Assembly: GCA_019915015.1 (NCBI GenBank)
Contig: JAHBBC010000088.1
Location: 1 to 19,459 of the forward strand
Reading direction: 5' to 3'
Origin: Auriscalpium vulgare
Lineage: Eukaryota > Basidiomycota > Agaricomycetes > Russulales > Auriscalpiaceae
DNA length: 19,459 bases
Shown here: positions 1 to 8,200 of the stretch, one piece after another
Layout of the letters: each line of letters starts with the position of its first letter
How positions within the stretch are numbered: position 1 is the stretch's first letter
Notes under the pieces: model-generated
The model's database searches: none
The model's input: the letters and a program-made list of their open reading frames with translations, nothing else
Told to the model about the DNA's origin: nothing
Translations under genes and position numbers: made by a program

Positions 1-111
1 ACTTCAGGTCTATGGATTTCATTGCCTCCTCGCCTCGAGGTGGGGGCTGAGTCGTTCTGAGCACGAGCAATTGCATTGTAGTGTACTTAGTTACAGACAT
101 TTACATGCAGG

Positions 112-139
112 GGCGGGCGAAGAGCCCGCCTTCGGCGGG
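112..139. other. Overlapping GC-rich hairpins
   Basis: GGCGGGC (112-118) pairs with GCCCGCC (124-130) around a five-base loop. CCCGCC (125-130) can instead pair with GGCGGG (134-139) around TTC. The two stems share bases and so exclude each other. They lie about 150 bp beyond the stop of the recombinase fragment on the minus strand and could fall in its 3' region. No function can be assigned. The rest of 1-285 shows nothing recognisable. Confidence 0.45.
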
Positions 140-285
140 TCTCCCGGCTCAGTGCATCCTTCAAGACCTGCTGATCCGTGGTGAGCGTGATACCCGATTG
201 TTAGGAGCCCGGCGACGCATCTAGCGAACACGCGGATCCCCGTGACAAGGCAGGAGCGGGTGACTAACCATGATTGCTGCTCAAA

Positions 286-780
286 CTAGCGCAGGGGAGG
301 CATTGCAATGCGCACAAAATCGGCGTGGACAGTGGCTGAGGACTGCATGTACGGCGCCATGATCTCTGCGTGTCGACGGAGATAGAGCAGCCATGCGTCA
401 CTTGACCAGCGGCCCTTCGCACGCACCACATCAAATGGGAGACCGCGCAGCAGGTACTCGACCGTCGCACCAATGCGGATGCCATGGCCCGGCGGCAAAG
501 GCACACCGACAGCCGCGCCAGCGGACTTCAGGCGCGCGAGGAATGCTGTGCGGGTGAGAGGGCGAACGTCCCCCTGGACGCTGCGATATGAGAACAGCGC
601 GACGTCCGGGCCGTGATTATTGACACGGAAATGGTTGAGAAGGGCGGCTTCTGGGTCGGTGGGCCCTTCTTGACGTGCCCAGTAGACATCTTCACCTTCA
701 ATTGGCGAAGCTTTAGTGTGGGGAATATGGAAAACCGTTGATGGGCACCAGACGGTAGTAGGGCGGATATGGGTAGTTTC
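286..780 (-). pseudogene. Tyrosine recombinase (Crypton-like), C-terminal fragment
   Basis: On the minus strand an open frame runs from just after an in-frame TAG (781-783) to a TAG at 286-288, about 164 codons. It reads as the catalytic C-terminal half of a tyrosine recombinase of the kind abundant in agaricomycete genomes. Seen in it are GEDVYWARQEGPTDPEAAL, then GHGIRIG (the HxxR box, His and second Arg), GRWSSDAW (Trp at the H/W position), and LLYLRR, whose Tyr lies nine residues after that Trp and is the likely nucleophile. The region carrying the first catalytic Arg and the N-terminal DNA-binding domain should lie upstream (above 780), where only repeat-rich sequence with stops is seen. 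The fragment is therefore 5'-truncated, or its upstream exons are not recognisable. Such enzymes cut and rejoin DNA through a 3'-phosphotyrosine; this one is probably inactive. Family recognition rests on motif memory, not a search. Confidence 0.72.
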
Positions 781-1230
781 CTATCCCTAGAGCGCTGTCA
801 GTGGTACCGCGTTGTTGTGCGAGCGAGTCGTCACGTTCCCAAAGGTTCGCGAAGTGACTCCACCGATACGTGGATCGTGGTCGTAACGAGGATTCGGATC
901 GGAATGAGGGTTCGGCGTGTGCGCCGGACCAGGAAACGAGAAGGAGTGAGCGTACGAGTCACCGAAGTGACGAACAAACGAAGTCGCGACGAGCGAGCTC
1001 CGAAGTTGGATGCGGAGGAACGCGGAATGACGATGGAGGGAGGGAGAGAGAGATTGACGTAACACGAAGTTCGGCTTTATACCTTGATCGGTGCGATGGG
1101 TAGTTGGGTGACTTCGGACAACTTCGGATTGAGGACGAAGTTATGTGTAATGGGGAACGCGTTCGTCGTGGGCCTGAACTTGAGGAGGCCTCGAAGGTGA
1201 TATCAAAGTGGATGAAGGTCTGTCGATGGC

Positions 1231-1370
1231 GGTGTTCGAGAGGCGAGGTTCGGTCGTCGATGTTCGAGAGGCGAGGTTCGGGAGACGAGGTTCGGAAGGC
1301 GAGGTTCGGAAAGCGAAGTTGGGGTACGTGGTGCGAAAGGCGAAGGTCGAAAGCGAAGTCGAAGGCGAGC
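1231..1370. repeat. Degenerate GCGAGGTTCGGA minisatellite
   Basis: A block starting TGTTCGAGAGGCGAGGTTCG occurs at 1233 and again at 1261, a 28-bp spacing. It is followed by shorter units of about 14-15 bp built on GGCGAGGTTCGGAA, which decay into GCGAAGTTGG and GCGAAGTCGAAGG. The array is imperfect and has no coding signal. Confidence 0.6.
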
Positions 1371-2157
1371 GTATTGCGGCGTGCGGCGTAGTCGAAAGTG
1401 AGGTTACGGGCGATAAGGAGGACGAGGGGGTACAACGACAGTAAGAGCTGTCGATGCGGGCGGTTTGCAACGTCTCTTTCGAGATGCTGACTATGAGGGG
1501 GGAAAGTAACTTGTTATTCGGTGTGCTATCGAGTCGTATTTAAGCTACAACGAGTGCGAGACCGTATCGTACGGAAACGAACATAGGTAGGTGCGTACAG
1601 AGACGAAACACGAGCGAAGTGGATAAAGATCATGTGTCGCAAGTCGAGGTGGGTCGGAACGGGCATATGTAGCGAGAGGGAGCTCTCATGGGGAACGAGA
1701 ACGATGGATACCAGACAAACGATCAGCGCTGTCGCTACGATGTGATATACAGAAGGATGAAGTACGAACGATATTGTGGAGACGCGCCTCAGCGGTACAA
1801 GGCGCGCCAAACGCATATCCGCGAGCCGAAGTCGCAGCGAGTGGCGGACGATCTTCCGAAGTGGCTGGGAAGGTAGCCATGGCTTCGGGCTCGGTTCACC
1901 TCGGCTCGGAAAGGTCGGGACGATAGAGGGGATCAATCGGGAACGCTATAAGTGAGGGGGAGAATCGGACAGGGAAGTACCGGGTGACAGCCGGTTATCT
2001 CGGAGATACGCTCACGGGGCGTTTCACTACACTGATCTTGGTCCGGCAGCGACTTTGTGGCGTGTCTGCTGCTGATGGGCCGAAAGGTCTCGACCGAACC
2101 ACGTGCAGGCGCCTCGGGGTGACTGGAAACGAGGCCGAAGCGCTGGGAAGTTCGGAG

Positions 2158-2177
2158 CCGAAGTCACGTGACTTCGG
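2158..2177. promoter_or_regulatory. 20-bp perfect palindrome with CACGTG core
   Basis: The sequence CCGAAGTCACGTGACTTCGG is its own reverse complement over 20 bases. Its centre GTCACGTGAC is the extended E-box bound by fungal bHLH factors of the Cbf1/Pho4 type (family knowledge). It lies about 710 bp upstream of the host gene start. It could be a binding site or just an inverted repeat; nothing here proves use. Confidence 0.5.
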
Positions 2178-2225
2178 AACTTTCCGAAGTGGCTGTGCCG
2201 AAACGGCGGAAACGACGGTCCGGAG

Positions 2226-2247
2226 ACCAAAGTCACGTGACTTTGGT
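2226..2247. promoter_or_regulatory. 22-bp perfect palindrome with CACGTG core
   Basis: This is a second perfect palindrome with the same GTCACGTGAC centre. Its arms read CCAAAGTCAC and GTGACTTTGG, with one extra A/T pair at the ends. It differs from the palindrome at 2158 by one symmetrical change (G to A in one arm, matched by C to T in the other), so symmetry is kept. The two centres are about 69 bp apart. Confidence 0.5.
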
Positions 2248-2310
2248 TCGAAATGAAAAACCGAAAAGTCGCGGTGGAATCCCCGCTCGACGGGGAATCA
2301 GGCGTATCAC

Positions 2311-2345
2311 CTCCTCCATACTTTGATAGTGACCGTCCACGGTCA
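2311..2345. repeat. 35-bp motif shared with element 2
   Basis: A 35-bp stretch starting CTCCTCCATACTTTGAT and ending in the small hairpin TGACCG-TCCA-CGGTCA recurs at 14955-14989 with 32 of 35 bases the same. It sits next to the two CACGTG palindromes and another imperfect hairpin (2277-2299, CCCCG/CGGGG core). It may be a dispersed short repeat or a relic of an element related to element 2. Confidence 0.5.
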
Positions 2346-2790
2346 CCGAGATGAGGGGAGATGTGATCCGAAGGCAAATGTGGCAAGTGATGGGAAACTC
2401 GGGAAAAGTCGGAACGTGGAAGCGAAGTCGGAAGCGATGTCGGGGGCGAGAAACGAAGCGGCGGGCATGTCGGGATGATGATGCGATCATGATTTGCGCC
2501 GGGGGCCGAGGCAGAATTGATGAGCCGTGGTCGTGGGAGCGATCGGAATGTGGAGGGTAGAGGCGAAGTCGAATTGGGTCGATGACGTCGTGATGATGTC
2601 AGATATGATATCATGGTCTAGGCGCTATTGGAAATATACCCAAATCGGTGTACCTGGTTGCCGAGCGCGTTCGGCTGTGCGTCGCTAGCGTGGGATCAGG
2701 GTCGAGGGTCGGAAGATTTTTACGAAGTCGGCGGATGCCTCTTTGTTCGTCTTGGGGGCGCCTATTTGCCGAACAATGGGAGGGGAAAAG

Positions 2791-2886
2791 GGATAAAAGG
2801 AGGCGAACTTTTCCGTGGTTCGCCTTCAACTTTCCTCCCTTCCCCTTTACCTCTCACCTCGGGCGCTCCCTTCCATAACCACTACC
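2791..2886 (+). promoter_or_regulatory. Probable core promoter and 5' leader of host gene
   Basis: A TATA-like GGATAAAAGG (2791-2800) is followed by a pyrimidine-rich tract (about 2823-2862), as is common at fungal transcription starts, and then by ATG at 2887 in the context CTACCATGT. The placement is by pattern only. Confidence 0.4.
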
Positions 2887-4485
2887 ATGTCGGCATCCAC
2901 GTCCTCCAGGTCCACCAAGGCGAAGGTCTCGCTCCGCGAGATTCACCTCGGCATCAACGGCCTGCTCGACTCCTTCAACCCGGAGGCGACCGAGAACGCG
3001 AAGCGCGCCTGGTGCAAGTCCATCTTGCTCGGGCTGGTAAGTCCTCTTCGTCTTCCGTTGAGAACCTCGCGCTGACTTCGTCCCTCTAGAAATGGCTCGG
3101 CCGCACCCGCAGTTCCAGGTCGAGCTCGGAGGGTGCTTGGCGCGCCTCCAGCACTACGCGGACCACCACGGCACGCCTGCGTGGGTCGACGACTCTGACG
3201 GCCTCCTGCAGCCGCTTCCTCCAGTAAGTCGTTTCCATTTTGTTGACTTCGCTCGATCGCTAACTCGGTTCGTTCCTAGAAACGCAGCGCCTTTGAGCTC
3301 ATGCTCGAAGGCCAGCTCGCCGGCGACGACGTCGAGCTCGACTTTGACGAAGTCGATTACGGACCCGCGGGGGCGGCTATTGCCACGCTGCCCGTCGCGA
3401 AGTCCGAGGGTGAGTCCGAGGTGCCGGGCGAGGAGCTGGAAGACGGCGAAGTCGCGGACGACGAGCCCGCAGAGGACGAGCTCGCCGACGAGGAGAAGGA
3501 GGAGGACCTCGAGGCGAAGAAGACGAAGAAGAAGGCGACCAAGCACCTCGTCCTCGAGTTGGACGACCCGATTTGGGCGAGCGACGCGAAGTGGGGAGCG
3601 CAGTACCGGGAGGCCAACGCGCTCGTGAAGACGATCAAGACGGGGAAGTACGACTACGAGTCGTACGGTTCGGTAAGTCGTTCGGCTTTGTGTCTTGGGT
3701 TCGGCGCTGACTTCGGCTCGTTTTCTAGGTATGCGACTATTGTCGCGGGTACATCGCGACGCACGGGCACGCCTGCGCGCCGCAGATCGTCAAGATCCAA
3801 ACGAAGGTGAAGGTGTCGTGCGCCCGCTGTATGATAGCGGTGCACGGGTGTTACTGGACGAACGGTCCAGTTGTTGAGTCAAGTAAGTTCGGTTTTGTCC
3901 TGTACGCATTCGAGTCGGAGCTGATGCCTTCGTAACAGAGAAAAAGGGCAAGACGGAAGATTCGGGCCTCAAGCGCGTGCCCGAGGCCTCGCCGGACCAT
4001 GACGACGATGTCGTGCAGCCGGCGGCGAAGAAGGTGAAGGCGACGCCCAAGGCGACGCCGAGGAAGGAGACGCGCGCCCAGGCGCAAAGTAAGTGACTTC
4101 GTTTGACTTCGTTCGAGGAGGAGAGCTGACCCGAACCCACAGAGAAAAAGGCAGTGGTGTCGTCCGAAGTCGACCTGACTTCGGACGTCGAGATGGCAGG
4201 GCCGTCGCAGACGCAAGCGACGATGCCAGGTAAGAGCACGCCGCTCTTCCTGCCTAGTCCGAAGTCTGACTCGGAGCAAGACGTAGGATTCGGGACCGCG
4301 GGGGAGGACATGTGGGAAGAGATGGGAAAGGACCTCGAGGGTAAGTCGTTGCTTGATCATGATGGCGTTCCGAAGCTAACACGATCCTAGAAACCTCGGT
4401 TCGGCCTCCAAGCGCGCCGGTCGCGGGCCCGAGCAAGCCGAAGAACAAGGGCAAGGGCAAGGCCAGGGCGAAGTCGTCCCGGTGA
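2887..4485 (+). pseudogene. Host gene of unknown function, exons 1-7 (5' part), split by element 1
   Basis: Spliced gene starting at ATG 2887. Exons: 2887-3036, 3090-3223, 3280-3672, 3729-3882, 3939-4088, 4143-4340, and 4391 to the insertion at 4482. Introns are 50-56 bp, all with GTAAG donors and AG acceptors, most with CTGAC/CTAAC branch sites. Exon 1 encodes a basic N-terminus with SLREIHLGINGLLDSF; exon 3 has a very acidic Glu/Asp/Lys stretch. Exon 4 has six cysteines spaced C-x2-C-x10-C-x14-C-x2-C-x6-C, like a stretched Zn2Cys6 cluster. Exons 5-7 are Lys/Pro/Ala-rich linkers. Phases agree from exon 2 onward, but exon 1 ends in phase 0 while exon 2 needs one preceding base: a missing G at the donor (GGTAAG for GGGTAAG), or a weak GT at 3041, would fix this. 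The retrotransposon adds TGA directly after the Ser-Arg codons, truncating the product. I do not recognise the family. Confidence 0.68.
4479..4482. other. Left target-site duplication CCGG
   Basis: CCGG lies directly before the 5' LTR of element 1 and is repeated directly after its 3' LTR (12696-12699). Ty3/gypsy integrases usually make 4-6 bp duplications. Removing the element and one copy restores the host reading frame exactly. Confidence 0.85.
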
Positions 4486-5139
4486 TAGGTTCAGGCCGCG
4501 GGCAAGCGTGTAGCGAGACGTCGCGAGACGGGGAAGCAGCATGCGAGGCGCAGGGTCGCGGGAGCGGGGGTGATGGGAACGTGGTCCGGCGACCCAGGAG
4601 CAACCGGGACTGGCGACGGAACGGATCACCGGAACGGGCTAGATCGGGAGGGCTTAGCGACGTAGGTAGAGCCACTACTTAGGGAGCTGCGCGAGACGTA
4701 GCAACCCAATCAACCTGTGGGCGGCGCAAGCCACCCACACCCTTTACCTCACAGAAACTGTAGCCTGAGGCGCTACCAGACTTAGGAAGGAAGGACCCCA
4801 CCGATGTGGGAACAGGTAGGCAGGCGGACAGGCAAGAGGGGGTGCGACGGCCCATAGGCGGACGCTTCGCACACGGGTGCGAAGCACTCGGAGGAGGATC
4901 CCGTAGAGGGCATCCCCAGGCGGGTGAGTGTTTAGTTTGGTGTTTAGGCGGTAGGAGGTGGCCCCGCACGACCGCGGGGAGGGCACGAAGCGCAACAGCG
5001 ACACGAACACCTTCCCCCCTCAGCAAGACTAGTCACCCGGACTGGATCGCGACGTATAGGAGGCAGTGTTGGTGGTTGTTGTCCTGTGAGGCACTCGCCG
5101 CACGCCCCGCTAGGGTCCGTCCCGGGTGATAGCGTATCA
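4483..5139 (+). repeat. 5' LTR of element 1
   Basis: 657 bp, beginning TGATAGG and ending GCGTATCA, so the ends form the inverted repeat TGATA/TATCA. It matches 12039-12695 without a difference that I can see. Inside are two strong hairpins: 4717-4738 (nine-base arms with one mismatch, GCAA loop) and 4864-4885 (nine perfect pairs, ACGG loop). It should hold the promoter and polyadenylation signals of the element, but I could not place a TATA box or start site with confidence. Confidence 0.93.
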
Positions 5140-5142
5140 TTT

Positions 5143-5160
5143 TGGAGCCCACCGCGAGGG
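5143..5160 (+). other. Primer binding site of element 1
   Basis: Three T's after the LTR end comes TGGAGCCCACCGCGAGGG. A PBS starts with TGG because it pairs with the CCA end of a tRNA. The complement implies a tRNA 3' end GGTGGGC-T-CCA, that is, a 7-base acceptor strand and a U discriminator. U73 would fit tRNA-Cys, but the tRNA cannot be named without the host tRNA set. The same site follows the LTR of element 3. Confidence 0.7.
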
Positions 5161-5229
5161 GTATGGTGATGACGATCGTGTTCGAGCTTTAAAATCAGCC
5201 TCGTAGACGGCACCCGGTCGCTGATCAAC

Positions 5230-8200
5230 ATGGCGCCGAAACCCAAGATAGCCCACCTCCCAACGCGAACACAGCCGCAGAGGACCACGAGGGCGGACGC
5301 TCGCAATACGTCGCGACAGGCGGCCATAGAGGCAGAAATCGAGGAACCACAAGACGAACAGGGGGAAGTCTCATCGCTATCAAGTCTGCCATCAGAAGAA
5401 GAGGATCCGCATGGACCGACCCTCAGTAGGGAGATCCGACGCGCCGGAGAGGACCCTAGGTCCCTGATCACAGGAGGGGATCGCGTCACGATCGAGGGAC
5501 TAGAAGGTTTGCTTCTGAATTCTGATGGTGGCGATAGCGACCATCACACACGGCATGATCCGGAAGGGGAATGCTCGAGGAACGAACGGGTCAGTCCGGG
5601 ATGGGGACGGGCCGTTTCCTTACAAGATAGGACTTCGCGAAACGTCGCGGAAGCTAGCAACAATCCCCAAGAAGCTCCATCAAGCCGTTCGAGCCCCAGC
5701 AACCCAAAGTCGCCAACACAGTCAGGAATGAGTACACAGCAACAAGGAACAGGAACGGGTGGAGGAGGCGGCGGCGGAGGCGGAGGCGGTGGAGGAGGGG
5801 GAGGCGGCGGACAACAGGCAATACCGCCTCAGCCCAACGTCGCGCCAGTCGCAATGCCTACCCGCGGGGACCGCAACGCACCGTCTTTCAATCAGAAGGC
5901 CCGCGAGTTACCGCGTTACTTCGACGAGCTGAACCATCTCTTTGCCCGGGCTCAACTAGCGGATGATACGGCGAAGAAGGGCCATGCAGTGCGTTACCTA
6001 GACGTCGCGACGGCTGAGGAGTGGGAAGCGAGGCCGGAGTTTAAGGATCCCACCAAGACCTACCAAGACTTTCAGGACGCCATTGTTAAACTGTACCCGG
6101 GAGCCGATGAGGACCGCAAGTATACCATCGCGGACATGGACGCGCTCGTAGGCAGTCGGTACCGTCTGGGCATTGCGTCCGGCGGCGAGCTCAGCGAATT
6201 CTATCGGCAGTTCTTCGCGATCACCGACTTCCTGGTTAAGAAAAGCAGGATCTCGACCCGTGAGCGCGATATCGCGTTCCTTCGCGCTTTCCAGGACAGC
6301 CTCATGAACAGGGTGGCGACGAGACTGCAGATCAAATTGCCGGACCACGATAAAGAAACACCGTACCCCATGGCCGACGTGCTAGAGGCAGGAGAGTACG
6401 AGCTGAGGGGCACTCCCTCAATCGTACCAGCGGTCAGCGCAGGACCGGCAGTGGCGGTTGCAACGACGGAGCCTGTAATCAAAATAGAACAGTTTCAAGA
6501 AGCAATCAAAGCCGCGGTTGCCGAACAGTTCGCGCGGATGCTCGTCAACCAGGGGAACGGCGGAGGTCAGAGGGGTTATGGGGGTACCTCGGGAACTCAA
6601 CAGCCGCGCGCCACGCAAGGAAATCAAGGCGGACAGGGAGGGCCGTCAGGATGCCTTTTCTGCGGCCAAACGGGGCACTTCGTCAGGGAATGTATGGTGG
6701 TCCAGGACTACATCGCGACGGGTCGCGTATCTAGGGACCACAACAACCGGGTCGTTCTGAAGGGTGGAGGACTTATCCCGCTAGGAGAAGGCCCGCTGAA
6801 GCAGCGTGTGGATGCGTACTACGCCGGGAATCAACACGGACAGTCAGAAGCCATGATGCTGACGACGATGGACTACGAGCCAGTGCCTGCCAAAGTGCAG
6901 ACGGTCGCCGGCCTAATCCAACTGACGCCGCAATTGACCGACGAAGACAGAATGACGGAGCTCCAGCAGGAGATGGCAGTGCTCCTGACGGCCCGAGCGG
7001 AAAGGCAAGCTCAGAAGGAACGCCGGCAGGCCGCACTGGACGCGGGCGAGTTTCCCCAGGCAATAGGACTGCTGCCTGGCGAGCGCGAAAGATCGCGACG
7101 AGTTCCAGAGGTGGTCATTCCGAAGAGGAAGCCGTTTACGCAAGCCAAGAAGCAGGTTTCCTTCGAGCCGGAGGCCGTCGACCGACCAGGGGAGACTGGG
7201 GATAGCGCAGACAAACAAAGGCAGGCCGACGAAGACACCACAGCGGGTGAGGAGCCGTTAACACCTCCGATCCACCCTTTCGCGAAGGTGCCCGACGCGA
7301 CGTACATAGGGCCGGCAAGTTACCAACGAAGCGCGGGGCAGCGCAAGGCGGACCCAGCATACAATAAGGTCGCCCCGGTCCGCGACCCCGTAATAGCAAG
7401 TAAGGTTTACGAGAGGGCCATGAATGCGGAGGTCACCTTGACACAGAGGGAGCTCATGTCCATTGCCCCGGAAGTACGCGCTCAAGTTCGCAACGTGGTG
7501 ACCCCTAAGCGGGTCCCAAACGAGGCAAGAGTACCAGTAGTCCAGGCGATGGTGGAAAGCGAACCAGAGCTCTTTCCGTTCGACTTTGACCAGGACGAAG
7601 GGGCAGGAGAGGACGAGAAGGTGGTGAGGGGATTCGCGGACCATATGCCCGAAACCTTTCTGCAAGCCCTGGGACACCAGCCAACGGAGTTGCCCGAGGG
7701 GACGCGTGTAGGAGAAGTCATTGTGGAGGTTCTGATGGGAGATCTAGGAGAAGCAGGAGAAGGGGAACCAGACCCTGAGCCGTTGGAAGTCGCCAAGGAA
7801 TCGCTGGCCCTCCGTTCGATCTTGCCACTAGTCGACAACCAAGCGCACATCGAGGCAGTCGTGGATCCCGGGTCGCAGATTATTTCCATGTCCGAGGACG
7901 TATGCCATTACCTCGGGCTGCATTACGATCCGAACGTTCGCCTGGATATGATATCGGCCAACAAAAGTCGCGATAGGTCGCTAGGCCTGGCTAGAAACGT
8001 CCCGATGAAGATTGGGGGTATAACGCTATACGTACAGGTGCATATCATCCGCAACCCGGCGTACGACATGCTCCTGGGGAGGCCCTTTGACGTTCTCACG
8101 GGAAGTACCGTGCAAAACTTTGCAGACGAGAGGCAGACAATCACGATCACGGACCCAAACACGGGAGTCATGGCGTCAATCCCCACTATTCCACGCGGCC

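Larger units (their letters stand above)
784..2790. other. Gene-free, repeat-rich intergenic region
   Basis: No frame here gives a convincing protein; the open frames are rich in Ser, Arg and Pro and lie across degenerate repeats. The stretch is dense in CGAAGT and its complement ACTTCG (roughly 20 copies by eye), has a short minisatellite at about 1231-1370, and carries a cluster of inverted repeats at 2158-2345. It separates the recombinase fragment (minus) from the host gene (plus), so its right end should contain the promoter of that gene. Confidence 0.6.

Noticed and set aside
959..1470. Minus-strand ORFs rich in Ser, Arg and Pro
   Set aside because: They run across the minisatellite and owe their openness to base composition; no domain or start context supports them.
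3092..3628. Unspliced plus-strand ORF starting MARPHP and ending in a poly-Arg stretch
   Set aside because: Its first part is exon 2 of the host gene, but it reads through intron 2 into the wrong frame of exon 3; splicing gives a better protein.
4229..4300. Possible extra intron beginning GTAAGAGC at 4230
   Set aside because: The frame through this stretch stays open and protein-like and rejoins the next donor in the right phase, so retention as exon fits better.
3790..4360. Two long minus-strand ORFs opposite host exons 4-6
   Set aside because: They are antisense shadows of GC-rich coding exons with no recognisable motif.
4679..5026. A 115-codon minus-strand ORF repeated at 12235-12582 and 17776-18123
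   Set aside because: It lies wholly inside the LTRs; it is conserved only because the LTR copies are nearly identical, and its composition is not protein-like.
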